Below are positions 16,536-24,687 of a DNA stretch of 32,603 bases, one piece after another (position 1 is the stretch's first letter; every line of letters begins with the position of its first letter). This stretch comes from Acidimicrobiales bacterium (GTDB lineage: Bacteria; Actinomycetota; Acidimicrobiia; Acidimicrobiales; JAUJNH01). The stretch lies in the NCBI GenBank assembly GCA_030448245.1, contig JAUJNH010000003.1, positions 228,126-260,728 on the forward strand. The letters run 5' to 3'. The notes beneath the pieces were generated by a model that saw only the letters and a program-made list of their open reading frames with translations, searched no databases and was not told the DNA's origin. Both the position numbers and the translations under genes were made by a program.

Positions 16536-17105
16536 ATGAACATCCTCTCCGTCCTCACCACCGACCACCGCAACGTCGACGCGCTGTTCACCGAGTTCTC
16601 CCACACGAGCCCGGACGACGTCGAGAACCTGGGCCGGTTGCGCGACCTGATCCTCAAGCAGCTGGCCATCCACGCTGAGATCGAGGAGCAGACCCTCTAC
16701 CCGGCGCTGCGGGACGAGGCGAAGGACGACGTGCTCGAAGCGCTCGAGGAGCACCACGCCGTCAAGGCCGTCCTCGCCGAGCTCGAGCGGATGCCGCCGA
16801 CCGCCGAGCGCTTCCGGGCCAAGATGACGGTGGTCATCGAGAACGTGCGCCACCACGTCGAGGAGGAGGAGGGGCCGGACGGCCTGTTCGACGTGGCCCG
16901 CAAGACGCTGAAGCCGACGCAGATGGACGAGATGGGCGAGCGAGCCGAGCAGCTGCGCAAGGCGGGTCCGACCCGGCCCCACCCGTTCGCCCCCGACACG
17001 CCCCCCTTCAACGTCCTGGTCGGGGTGCCGATCGCCGTGCTCGACCGGGTGGTCACAAAGGCGCGTCAGGTGGTGGAGCGCACCATCCTGCGCAAGGCGG
17101 GCTGA
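16536..17105 (+). CDS. Hemerythrin HHE domain protein
   Basis: A 189-aa four-helix-bundle protein with the di-iron ligands of the HHE cation-binding family: LTTDHRNVDALF (first His), LAIHAEIEEQTLYPAL (HxxxE), LEEHHAVKAVL and NVRHHVEEEEGPDGLF. Such proteins bind O2, NO or iron and often take part in stress responses. The C-terminal 60 residues (after TLKPTQMDEMG) are a linker and a helix (PFNVLVGVPIAVLDRVVTKA) outside the core. The ribosome site GAGG lies 6 nt before ATG at 16536. Its position between two STAS genes suggests a role in the same stress response, which is inference. Confidence 0.9.
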   Translation: MNILSVLTTDHRNVDALFTEFSHTSPDDVENLGRLRDLILKQLAIHAEIEEQTLYPALRDEAKDDVLEALEEHHAVKAVLAELERMPPTAERFRAKMTVVIENVRHHVEEEEGPDGLFDVARKTLKPTQMDEMGERAEQLRKAGPTRPHPFAPDTPPFNVLVGVPIAVLDRVVTKARQVVERTILRKAG

Positions 17106-17118
17106 CGCCCAAGTGGCC

Positions 17119-17148
17119 TTGGCGCAGCGGCGACACGGGCGCTATATA
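17119..17148 (+). promoter_or_regulatory. Possible housekeeping-type promoter before the second STAS gene
   Basis: TTGGCG (17119-17124) and TATATA (17143-17148) are 18 nt apart. TATATA stands out in this very GC-rich sequence. The predicted start would be near 17156, about 75 nt before the GTG at 17230. The nonamer TCGGTTGAA at 17159 recurs upstream of the first STAS gene at 16045. Confidence 0.35.
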
Positions 17149-17229
17149 TCGTTTGGCTTCGGTTGAACCAGCAACAGGAGTCGCGAACCTTGGCCATCCG
17201 CGCTGCCGGCGCCGTCTCCTGGGGGAACC

Positions 17230-17619
17230 GTGCCCAACAACCCGTACCGGCCTGCCGAAGGCGACCAGGCCGCCTCCGCCCTCCGGCGCACCGGCTTCCA
17301 CGTCGACGTGCAGCCGGTCGACGGTCAGGTCGTGGTGCGGCTCCACGGCGAGTTGGACATGGCCACCGCCCCAGCGTTGCACCAGGCTCTGGCTGGGGCG
17401 TTCGACGGCGCCGGCACGTCCATCGTCATCGACCTGGCCAACCTCACGTTCATGGACTCGACAGGGATCGCGGTGCTGCTCGGGGCCTGCCATCAGGCCG
17501 ACGAGGCCGGGCAGTCCCTGGTGGTGCGCTCGCCCCGGCGGCCGGTGCTGAAGGCGTTCCGCCTCACCGGCGTCGACAAGATCCTGGCCATCGAGCCCGA
17601 CGAGACGGTTCCTACCTGA
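17230..17619 (+). CDS. STAS-domain anti-sigma factor antagonist (copy 2)
   Basis: A 129-aa RsbV-like protein, paralogous to the gene at 16126: both share LRRTGF(Y/H)V(E/D)V, LHGELDMATAPALHQALA and the phospho-loop MDSTGIAVLLGACHQ, here with Ser77. The last part, VLKAFRLTGVDKILAIEP, matches VLKVLHLTGVDRLLAIDS of copy 1. The GTG at 17230 is preceded by GGGGGA. It has its own candidate promoter, so the two antagonists may be expressed under different conditions and compete for the same or related kinases. The gene ends 22 nt before the convergent Mur ligase stop. Confidence 0.9.
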   Translation: MPNNPYRPAEGDQAASALRRTGFHVDVQPVDGQVVVRLHGELDMATAPALHQALAGAFDGAGTSIVIDLANLTFMDSTGIAVLLGACHQADEAGQSLVVRSPRRPVLKAFRLTGVDKILAIEPDETVPT

Positions 17620-17624
17620 GGCGC

Positions 17625-17642
17625 GGCCGGCGGCGGTCGGCC
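17625..17642. terminator. Weak GC hairpin between convergent genes
   Basis: GGCCG (17625-17629) pairs with CGGCC (17638-17642) around an 8-nt loop in the 22-bp gap between the STAS gene and the Mur ligase. There is no T tract, so this is only a candidate. Confidence 0.2.
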
Positions 17643-18997
17643 TAGGGCCCAGCGCGCTGGCGGCAGGTCTCGACCGCCGCAACAAAGGCGACAGCCTTGG
17701 CCTTGTAGTCGCGGTAGCGGTCGAAGCTGGGCGCGGCGGGTGACAGGAGGACGACCCCGTCGGGCCGGGCCCACGACCAGCCCGCCTCGGCGGCCGCGGC
17801 GACGTCGTCGGCCGCCCGCACCTCGACCTGCGGGCCGAGGGAGCGGGAGCCGAGCGCCTCGACCATGGGGGGCGCGCTCTCCGAGGCGGTGACGAGCACC
17901 AGGGTCGGCCAGCGCCGCCCGGCCAGCCCGTCGGCGAGCGGGCCGTAGTCGATGCCCCGGTCGGCGCCGCCGAGGACCAGTGCGATGCGGCGGCCCGGGA
18001 ACGCGTCCATGGCGGCGAGGGTGGGCAGCACGTTCGTGGACAGGCTGTCGTCGACGAAGAGGACCCCGTCCACCGATCCGGCCGGCCGCAGCCGCCCCTC
18101 CAGCTGCGGCAGGCCCTCGGCGGCCCCCGTGAGGGCATCGTCGTCGAGCGCGCCCGGAACGGTCAGGGCGTCGAGGCACGCCTGGGCGATCAGGGCGTTC
18201 CGGCGGTTGTGGAGGCCCAGCAGGCCCAGCCGGTCGATCCACCGCACCTCCGACGAGGCTGTCGCGTGCACCCATCGGACCCGGGGACCCAGCTGGTGCT
18301 GCCGGGCCCGCAGCAGGTCGCTGTCACCGTTGGCGATGGTCAGGTCGGCACCGGCCTGCCGGCACAGCGAGAGCTTGTCCGTGAAGTAGGTCTCGGGGCG
18401 GTGCTGGTGCCACGGCAGGTGGTCGGGGTGCAGCGAGGTCACCGCGGTGATGGGAGGTGACGAGGCGACGTCGGTGGCCTGGTAGCTGGACACCTCGATG
18501 ACCCAGACGTCGAAGGCATCACCGACCGCCGGGTCGTAGGGCGGCGTCCCCAGGTTGCCTCCGGCCAGCGCCCGCACGCCGAGCCCCGCCAGGAGGTGGG
18601 CGGTGATGGCCGTGGTGGTGCTCTTGCCCTTGGTGCCCGTGATGCACACGACGCGGGCCAGGTCGGCCTCCTCGAGCCACAGCCCGAGGCCCCCGACGAC
18701 CGGGATGCCGGCGGCGTGCAGGCGGCCGACGTCGGGCCGGTAGCGGGAGATGCCGGGCGTCTTGACCACCACCTCGCAGCCCAGCAACGCCTCGATCCCG
18801 CCTCCGTCGGTGGGCAGCACGCCCTCGGCCAGGGCGTCGTCGGTCGGGCGGTCGTCGACCTGGATGGGCTCGGTGTCCATGGCCTGAAGCCTCCGCATCC
18901 CGGCTCGGCCCTCGATGCCCAGACCCCACACCCCCACCTTCCGGTGACGAAGGTCCGACCACGAGATCTTCGGTCGCCGCGGCTGGCCGCTGGTCAC
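17642..18997 (-). CDS. UDP-N-acetylmuramoyl-L-alanine--glutamate ligase, MurD family (MurD2-like)
   Basis: A 451-aa Mur ligase that adds glutamate to UDP-MurNAc-L-Ala in the cytoplasm. The N-terminal Rossmann domain starts KVGVWGLGIEGRAGMRRL. The ATP loop is VCITGTKGKSTTTAITAHLL with Lys125, followed by GGNLGTPPYD and VIEVSSYQATDV. The motif after that reads SLHPDHLPWHQHRPETYFTD, then KLSL. In classic MurD the equivalent is NxxPDHLDRH followed by a lysine without this Trp-His and Tyr-x-x-Asp-Lys pattern, and the present form resembles MurD2, the L-glutamate ligase of the MurL route. I infer MurD2 at moderate confidence. Start is a GTG overlapping the pgeF stop (GTGA). Both genes serve peptidoglycan. 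Confidence 0.85.
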   Translation of the reverse strand: MTSGQPRRPKISWSDLRHRKVGVWGLGIEGRAGMRRLQAMDTEPIQVDDRPTDDALAEGVLPTDGGGIEALLGCEVVVKTPGISRYRPDVGRLHAAGIPVVGGLGLWLEEADLARVVCITGTKGKSTTTAITAHLLAGLGVRALAGGNLGTPPYDPAVGDAFDVWVIEVSSYQATDVASSPPITAVTSLHPDHLPWHQHRPETYFTDKLSLCRQAGADLTIANGDSDLLRARQHQLGPRVRWVHATASSEVRWIDRLGLLGLHNRRNALIAQACLDALTVPGALDDDALTGAAEGLPQLEGRLRPAGSVDGVLFVDDSLSTNVLPTLAAMDAFPGRRIALVLGGADRGIDYGPLADGLAGRRWPTLVLVTASESAPPMVEALGSRSLGPQVEVRAADDVAAAAEAGWSWARPDGVVLLSPAAPSFDRYRDYKAKAVAFVAAVETCRQRAGP

Positions 18998-19854
18998 GTC
19001 GAGGGGTCCCGGGGCAGGGTGGCGATGGCGGCGAACCTCCCGCACGGGCTGGCCGTCCGGTGGCTGAAGAAGGGCGTGCCCGGGCCGGTCCCGCTCGTGC
19101 AGAGGCTGAGATTCTCGGGTACGAGGCCAGCCTCCAGCAGGACGCGCCGGCTGGCCGCGAACAGGTCGAAGCGCCAGCGACCGGAGCCGTCGGGCCGGAT
19201 CACCTCGTCGACCCGGTCCGGGAAGCAGGCCCGGGCCGCGTCCGCCACGTCCTCGCCCACCTGGTAGCGGTCGGCGCGGACCGCAGGGCCGATCCCGGCC
19301 CGGATCAGCTCGGGGCTGGCGCCGAGCGCCGCCATGGCGTCGACGGCGGCGTGGGCCACCCGGCCCACCGTGCCGCGCCACCCGGCATGGACGCAGGCCA
19401 CCAGGTTGGCCACCGGCTCGTAGAGCACGAGCGGCACGCAGTCGGCGACCAGCACGACCAGGCCCACGCCCGGCGACCCCGTGACCAGGGCGTCGACTCC
19501 AGGGATGGCGTCGTCGAGCGCCTGGCTGCCCCTCCCCCGGTGGGACGGGTCGACCACGGCCACCGCCCGCCCGTGGGGCTGGCTGCAGAAGACGAGGTCG
19601 GACAGCTCCAGCCCGACGGCGGCGGCGACCCTCCGCCGGTTGACGAGCACGTGCTCGGGATCGTCACCCACGTGCAGGCCGAGGTTCAGCGAGTCGTACG
19701 GCCCGCTCGACACCCCACCCGCCCGGGTGGTCACCACTGCGTTCACCGCCGGCCCGTCGAGCACCGGCCAGGTGAGCACCTCGAGCCCCACCCGCCGATC
19801 CAGCGCTGGCATCGACCTGCCCGGGCCCATCGGCGGCGAGCGTAACCCGGCCAT
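18994..19854 (-). CDS. pgeF: Peptidoglycan editing factor / laccase-domain protein (YfiH, DUF152)
   Basis: A 286-aa protein of the YfiH family. Conserved segments are VVTTRAGGVSSGPYDSLNLG, VFCSQPHGRAVAVVD with a metal-binding His, VLVADCVPLVLYEP with the Cys, and VACVHAGWRGTVGRVA with the second His. Family members were first called polyphenol oxidases; in Escherichia coli the protein keeps L-serine out of the first stem-peptide position, and some homologues act on purine nucleosides. Coupling to a Mur ligase gene by GTGA overlap supports the peptidoglycan role. The ATG at 19854 has no good ribosome site, while the ATG at 19812 follows GGGCAGG, so the protein may be 272 aa. Confidence 0.88.
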   Translation of the reverse strand: MAGLRSPPMGPGRSMPALDRRVGLEVLTWPVLDGPAVNAVVTTRAGGVSSGPYDSLNLGLHVGDDPEHVLVNRRRVAAAVGLELSDLVFCSQPHGRAVAVVDPSHRGRGSQALDDAIPGVDALVTGSPGVGLVVLVADCVPLVLYEPVANLVACVHAGWRGTVGRVAHAAVDAMAALGASPELIRAGIGPAVRADRYQVGEDVADAARACFPDRVDEVIRPDGSGRWRFDLFAASRRVLLEAGLVPENLSLCTSGTGPGTPFFSHRTASPCGRFAAIATLPRDPST

Positions 19855-19889
19855 GCCAGGAGCCAGCCGCCGGGAGAGCCACCGGTGGC

Positions 19890-20336
19890 GTGTGTGATCA
19901 TCTCGGGATCGCTCCGCCGCCGCCCCCCGCCGAGGACGCCGGGCTCAGTCCGGCAGAGCGATGGAGGAACGGGGTCGAGGCGTGGCTGGTCCCCCAGCGC
20001 ATCCTCGACCAGGCACCGAAGTCGGCGACGCTGGAACCCGAGCGGTCCGGTGGGGTCCCGACGAGGACGCCCCCACCAAGCCGGTGCGCCCGTAGCGCCG
20101 CCGGGCGCTCGAAGCCCTGTCGGATGGTGGGTCGGTTCTCGACGTCGGGGTGGGCGGCGGGGGTGAGGACATCGTCCTGCCCGCGACCGCCGCCGAGGTC
20201 ACGCCGGAACGGGTGGCCTTCACCCGCCGCCGCCTCTGCACCGGCTCCGAGCACGACGCCGAAAGCCCAGCTCCTCGAGGAGCAGCCTCCCGTCGAGATG
20301 CGGGTGGCGGCCCTCTGGTGGCCGGGGACGGCCTGA
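19890..20336 (+). pseudogene. Remnant of a class I SAM methyltransferase
   Basis: The 517-bp gap between pgeF and the penicillin-binding protein gene holds pieces of a methyltransferase in two frames. From the GTG at 19890 the sequence reads GLSPAERWRNGVEAWLVPQR and ILDQAPKSATLEPE, a typical N-terminus of small actinobacterial methyltransferases. In another frame it continues WGPDEDAPTKPVRP, meets a TAG at 20093-20095, and goes on as RRRALEALSDGGSVLDVGVG (motif I, followed by GGG). At least one frameshift near 20030-20045 and the stop codon break it, and the part after motif I is not recognisable. Remote alternative: two unrelated chance frames, which the motif order makes unlikely. Confidence 0.5.
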
Positions 20337-20371
20337 CGGCCGCTGCCCCCTTCACGAGCGATGGCTGGAGG

Positions 20372-22246
20372 TCAGCCCAGCGCGGCGGCGAACCTGGCCC
20401 CACGAGGTGCGGCGTCGCGGCCACCGACGCCGCCGCCCTCGAGCAGCACGGAAAAGGCGATCCCGTTGCGGACCCCCACGAACCAGGCGTGGGTGGGGAG
20501 GGGATCACCCGTCCCGAACTCAGCCGTCCCGGTCTTGCCCACCAGGTCCGGCACGGCCGCCGCCGCTCTGGCCGTGCCGTCGGTCACGACGCCCCGCAGG
20601 AACGCCCGCAGCGGCTCGACCGCCGCTGGCGTGGTGGCCGTTGGAGGTGGTGCCGCTCGCCCACCAGGTGGGGCTGTGAGCAGGTGCGGGGCGCGCCACG
20701 TGCCGGTGGTGGCGGCCGCGGCGACCGTGGCCATGTGCGCCGGCGTGGCCAGCACCCGCCCCTGGCCGATGGCGGCGGCCGCCCGTTCGGCCTCGTCCCT
20801 GGGCACGGGGAACTCGGCCGGGCTCGTCGAGCCCAACCCGACGCTGTAGTCGACTCCGAAGCCGTAGCGCCCGGCAGCGGCCACCAGCTGGTCGTCCGGC
20901 AGCTTGGCCGCCGCCGAGGCGAAGGCGGTGTTGCACGACTGGACGACAGCGTCCCGCAAGGTGATGTCGCCGAGTGCTTCGCCCTCGAAGTTCTTGAAGC
21001 GCTTGCCCCCGACGACCGCCTCGCGGGGACACGGGAGCCGTTGCTGGGGGCCGGCGGCGGCGATCAGGGCGTCGGTGGTGACGATCTTGAACGTGGAGCC
21101 CGGCGGGTAGCGCCCGGCCAGGGCCCGGTTGAGCGGCTCGGTGAGCGGCCGGCTGGCGACGGCGAGGACTGCCCCGGTGGCGGCGTCCACGGCGACCAGG
21201 GCGGCGGGCACCGTCACGCCGTCCAGCGCAGCGTCGGCCGCGGCCTGGACGTCGGGCCGCAGGGTGGTCGTCACTGGCGTCGGCGCGCGGCCGGCGAAGC
21301 GCTCCAGGACCTTCTTCTCCCCTGAGGCCCGAACCAGCCGGATCTCCCCCGAAGGCGAGCCCGCGAGCTGGCGCTCGGCGGCCAGCTCGAGGCCCGACCG
21401 GCCGACGACGTCGCCCTGCTGGTAGCTGCTGCCCAGCTCCTTCAGCTGCTCGGCGGTGATCTCGCCGGTGCGGCCGATCGTGTGGGCCGCGAAGGCGTCG
21501 CTGGGCGTGATCCGGGCGTCCTTGCGCTGGAAGACGACGCCGGGCGCCGGGCGCAGCCCCGCCTCGATCTGCCGATACCGCTCCTCGCGAACCTCGACCA
21601 GCGGGACGAAGTGGTCGGGCCTGACCCCTGGTGCCTTCAGCGCTGTGTCGAGGCGCTCCGGTTCGACCCCTGCGTGCTCCTGGAGGGCGGCGGCCAGCGC
21701 GGCTTGGTCCTTGATCCTCGAGGGCTGGACACCGATGGCAACGACCTTGCCGAGCACGGTCAACGGCCGGCCGCCGGCGCCCAGGATCGGCGCCCGGGGC
21801 GGCCGTGCCCGTTCCCGCTCGAAGCGGTCCCCCGCCTGGGCCTCCGGGTGGAACGACGAGGGCGCCCAGTCGACGAGCCACCGGCCGTCACGGCGCACGA
21901 ACCGCAGCAGCGTCTGCACCTTCCACTCGCCGAGCCCGCGGAGCTGGTGCACGGCGCTGACGGCCGCGGTCGCCTCCGGCTCTCGCCGCAGCTCGCCGAC
22001 CTCCAGCTGGGAGCTGGTGATGCCCAGCTGCTCCTCGAAGCGGCTCTGGTCGGCCGACGCGCCCCGGCCCGCGACGGCCAGCGCCTCAACGGCCGCGGCG
22101 TCGCCCCTGGCCCAGGCGGCGACGAACGCGCGCGCCTCGTTCGCCGGAAGCCGGGCCTGGCGCCGCGAGACGACCACGAGGGCGGCGGCGGCCAGCACGA
22201 CCGCAGCGAGCACCGTTCCGCCCACCAAAGCCAGCCGGCCTCTCAT
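20372..22246 (-). CDS. Class B penicillin-binding protein with MecA_N (NTF2-like) domain
   Basis: A 624-aa D,D-transpeptidase that cross-links peptidoglycan outside the membrane. A membrane anchor lies at residues 5-27 (LALVGGTVLAAVVLAAAALV). An NTF2-like MecA_N domain follows (about 33-150, NEARAFVAAWARGD to GRWLVDWAPSSFHP), then a dimerisation domain (about 160-320). The transpeptidase domain has Ser384 and Lys387 in YPPGSTFKIVTT, Ser437-Cys-Asn439 in VQSCNTAF, and Lys571 in LVGKTGTAEF. MecA_N proteins include low-affinity PBP2a, but the same architecture is a common housekeeping enzyme in actinobacteria, so no resistance is implied. The ATG at 22246 was chosen because the anchor begins directly after it. 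Confidence 0.92.
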   Translation of the reverse strand: MRGRLALVGGTVLAAVVLAAAALVVVSRRQARLPANEARAFVAAWARGDAAAVEALAVAGRGASADQSRFEEQLGITSSQLEVGELRREPEATAAVSAVHQLRGLGEWKVQTLLRFVRRDGRWLVDWAPSSFHPEAQAGDRFERERARPPRAPILGAGGRPLTVLGKVVAIGVQPSRIKDQAALAAALQEHAGVEPERLDTALKAPGVRPDHFVPLVEVREERYRQIEAGLRPAPGVVFQRKDARITPSDAFAAHTIGRTGEITAEQLKELGSSYQQGDVVGRSGLELAAERQLAGSPSGEIRLVRASGEKKVLERFAGRAPTPVTTTLRPDVQAAADAALDGVTVPAALVAVDAATGAVLAVASRPLTEPLNRALAGRYPPGSTFKIVTTDALIAAAGPQQRLPCPREAVVGGKRFKNFEGEALGDITLRDAVVQSCNTAFASAAAKLPDDQLVAAAGRYGFGVDYSVGLGSTSPAEFPVPRDEAERAAAAIGQGRVLATPAHMATVAAAATTGTWRAPHLLTAPPGGRAAPPPTATTPAAVEPLRAFLRGVVTDGTARAAAAVPDLVGKTGTAEFGTGDPLPTHAWFVGVRNGIAFSVLLEGGGVGGRDAAPRGARFAAALG

Positions 22247-22483
22247 CGCTAAGAGCCTGCCAGAGCGATCCGGACAGCAGGCCTCGGACGAGGCCACGAG
22301 CACCAGCGCGCTGGCGGCGGTGAACGCGCCGGTGGCAGCATGGCCGCCCTTGACGCCGAGGTCGCTGAAGCCGAGCGTGGTGCGGATCAGCCCCGAGAGG
22401 TCTCGCCCTGGGAATGGGCGGCCCTCTTTCCCCGCACGGCCGCCAGCTGGGCGGCACATCGACGCCGCACTCGCCGCTCTGTC

Positions 22484-22960
22484 GTGAGCCGCCAGCCCGA
22501 GCGCGCCGATGCTCCGGTGCAGAGCGCACCCAGGGACGTGTTCTGGCCCGGGTTCATGATCGGCATCGGTCTCGTCGGAACCCTCGACCAGGTGGTGCTC
22601 CACCAACTGCTGGGGTGGCACCACTTCTACGACAAGTCGACACCTGCGGTCGGCCTCGCCTCCGATGGGATCTTCCATGCGGCTTCCACCGTCCTGCTGC
22701 TCCTCGGCGGGTACCTGCTCTTCCGTAACCGCCGACGTCTCGTGGACAACGAAGCGGGCCGGGCCTGGGCCGCGCTGCTCCTGGGCGGTGGCGCCTTCAA
22801 CTTCTACGACGGGACGATCCAGCACAAGCTGCTCAACCTGCACCAGGTCCGCCCCGATGTCCCCGACCAGACCCCGTACGACGTGGTCTTCATCGGAGCG
22901 TCGGTGCTGGTGCTGGCGGCCGGCTGGGCGCTCCTGCGGCGGACGGCGTCCCGTTCGTGA
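22484..22960 (+). CDS. DUF2243 membrane protein
   Basis: A 158-aa protein with four predicted membrane segments: FWPGFMIGIGLVGTLDQVVL, then the hallmark HQLLGWHHFYDKSTPA; IFHAASTVLLLLGGYLLF; AWAALLLGGGAFNFYDGTIQ with the second His motif HKLLNLHQVRPDVPDQTPYD; and VVFIGASVLVLAAGWALL. Histidine pairs within the membrane are typical of DUF2243, which often stands beside genes for cytochrome c oxidase assembly. The GTG at 22484 gives the usual family length; an ATG at 22340 in the same frame would add 48 residues of unlike composition. Function is unknown, with metal or haem handling a guess. Confidence 0.8.
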   Translation: MSRQPERADAPVQSAPRDVFWPGFMIGIGLVGTLDQVVLHQLLGWHHFYDKSTPAVGLASDGIFHAASTVLLLLGGYLLFRNRRRLVDNEAGRAWAALLLGGGAFNFYDGTIQHKLLNLHQVRPDVPDQTPYDVVFIGASVLVLAAGWALLRRTASRS

Positions 22961-23032
22961 CCCTCGGTCGTTCTCGCCCTGACGCAACCGGGCGTCGTCG
23001 TTGCGCCGGCCACAACGGCTTGTGGCCGCGTG

Positions 23033-23178
23033 CTACCTCGCCCAGTCCGGCTGGTCGTGGTCGTGGTCGTGGTCGACCAGCTCGCCGGCCGGACGGTGGC
23101 CCCCCAGACCGGGGAGACGATCGCGGCCACCGCCTCGACCTCCACTCTGCCCCACAACATCATCAACATCACCGACAT
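23033..23178 (-). other. Possible 48-aa His/Asp-tailed protein broken by one base; hexamer repeat
   Basis: Within the 290-bp gap 22961-23250 a minus-strand frame starts at an ATG (23178) and reads VEVEAVAAIVSPVWG. If one G is added to the six-G run at 23100-23105 (C on the plus strand), it continues GGHRPAGELVDHDHDHDQPD and stops at 23033. The His-Asp repeat comes from a GGTCGT hexamer repeated about four times at 23053-23076. I cannot assign a family and the call is tentative. Confidence 0.25.
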
Positions 23179-23250
23179 CCCCCGCTTGCCTTGGTCTGGA
23201 ACTCCCGAATCCGCGCCTGCGGGCGCTCGGATGACCGAGTCGGGGCAGTG

Positions 23251-24687
23251 TCAGCAGCGGCCAGGTTCGGGTGACGGCACGGCCTGGAACTTGATGATCT
23301 TGTCCAGCATCAGTGTCCCCGACAGCGCCGTGCGAGCGGTGGCTGGCCCCGCCGTGCGGGTCGTCTCCCCGCGAGCGTCTGTCGTGACGTAGGTAGCCGT
23401 CGTGCCCGGGTGGGATCGGAGGTAGCGCTCTAGCTCGAAGCGGACCAGGAGCAGGCCGTTGGCGGTACTCGCCTGCAGAGCTTGGTCGTTGGAGGCGGTG
23501 ATCCGGACGAGATCGTCCTGCGGGGGGAAGACCCTGACGGCTTTCGGGATGAACAGGTGATTCCATTGTCCGCCCTCGGTGCGGAGGTTGCTGAACATTG
23601 TGAACGAGCTCTCGGTCTTGAGTCCGACATAGGGGGTCAGGCTGTTCAGCACGAGGAGGAGGATCCCGGCGGAGAACACCGGGTGTCGGAGGCGGAGGGG
23701 TCTCGGCCCGCGGCCCGGCGACCCCTCTCGTGCCAGGCCGAGGGTGAGCAGGATGGCGGCGGCGAAGGCGATGACCAGGAGAAGGCGGGTTCCGATCGAT
23801 ATGAGGACGGGTCGGGGGGCAGGCCCGTTGGTGAAGACAGCAGCCCCGGCCAGCCAGCAGCCGACTGCGACAGGAAAGGCGGCGCGGGACCTGCCCACCA
23901 GCAGCGTCCGGCTCGCCCAGCGGCCCAGATCGGGGCGCGCCGCGACGAGGGAGCGGAGACGGGTTGGCGTGTCGGCGGGCAGAAGGGCGACGTAGAGGGC
24001 CAGCGCGAGGGCGGAGAAGGGGACGTTGCCGGCCAGAGCGAGCACGGCGTGGAACGCTCCACCGAGGATCAGACCGAGCATGCGGGAGCGCCGCACGGCG
24101 AGAAGGACCGGAAGGGCGACCTCGATGAGCACGGTGCCCCAGATGGAGGCCGTGACACTCCCGGTTGCGTCCAGGAAGGACAGGTGAGACCACGCCAGCT
24201 TGCTCAACATCGGGCGTGCGCAGCTGATGTCGGGGTTGAAGAAGCCGGTGTTCATCTTGGCGACGGCGGCCACGGCGTAGACGAGCAGGAGCTGCACGGC
24301 GAAGAACGGGGCCATCCGTTCGAACAGGAAGGCCGCGTCGGGCAGGCGCCACTCTCGAAGGGTCGTCCAGGCCGCAAAGGTGAGCAGGCAGATCCCGCCC
24401 ACCAGCACGAGCAGGGTGTGGCTGCCCACATCGGGCATGTCGAGGGCCACGGCGAAGACCTCCATGCCGATCATGGTGAGGAACCGCACGACCGACGTCG
24501 GACGAAGTGCGGTCCACAGCGCAGCCAGGATCACGAGGAAGTGTGGGGAGCGGACCTCAAACCCGTCCCACCAAAGCTGGTGGAGGATCAGCGAGAGGGC
24601 GAAGAGGAGCCCGAAGAGACCGAACAGCCAGGTGGAATCGGCATCGCGAGGCGGCCGATCGGCCAGTCGATCCTGCACGCTCGTCAC
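23251..24687 (-). CDS. HTTM / vitamin K-dependent gamma-carboxylase-like membrane protein
   Basis: A 478-aa integral membrane protein with about eight to ten hydrophobic segments (for example WLFGLFGLLFALSLILHQLW, LVLVGGICLLTFAAWTTL, APFFAVQLLLVYAVAAVA and FSAGILLLVLNSLTPYVG). The motif VAKMNTGFFNPDISCARPML after the fourth segment, and later GLKTESSFTMFSNLRTEGGQ and WNHLFIP, resemble the HTTM proteins related to the gamma-glutamyl carboxylase. Bacterial members are mostly uncharacterised. The last 110 residues are soluble. I chose the GTG at 24687, which follows AAGGGG by 6 nt; a TTG at 24714 in the same frame lacks such a site. It is convergent with DUF2243. Confidence 0.75.
   Translation of the reverse strand: MTSVQDRLADRPPRDADSTWLFGLFGLLFALSLILHQLWWDGFEVRSPHFLVILAALWTALRPTSVVRFLTMIGMEVFAVALDMPDVGSHTLLVLVGGICLLTFAAWTTLREWRLPDAAFLFERMAPFFAVQLLLVYAVAAVAKMNTGFFNPDISCARPMLSKLAWSHLSFLDATGSVTASIWGTVLIEVALPVLLAVRRSRMLGLILGGAFHAVLALAGNVPFSALALALYVALLPADTPTRLRSLVAARPDLGRWASRTLLVGRSRAAFPVAVGCWLAGAAVFTNGPAPRPVLISIGTRLLLVIAFAAAILLTLGLAREGSPGRGPRPLRLRHPVFSAGILLLVLNSLTPYVGLKTESSFTMFSNLRTEGGQWNHLFIPKAVRVFPPQDDLVRITASNDQALQASTANGLLLVRFELERYLRSHPGTTATYVTTDARGETTRTAGPATARTALSGTLMLDKIIKFQAVPSPEPGRC

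Noticed and set aside
20150..21325. Long plus-strand frame opposite the penicillin-binding protein
   Set aside because: Apart from its first 20 or so residues, which belong to the methyltransferase relic, it is the antisense of a well-supported gene.
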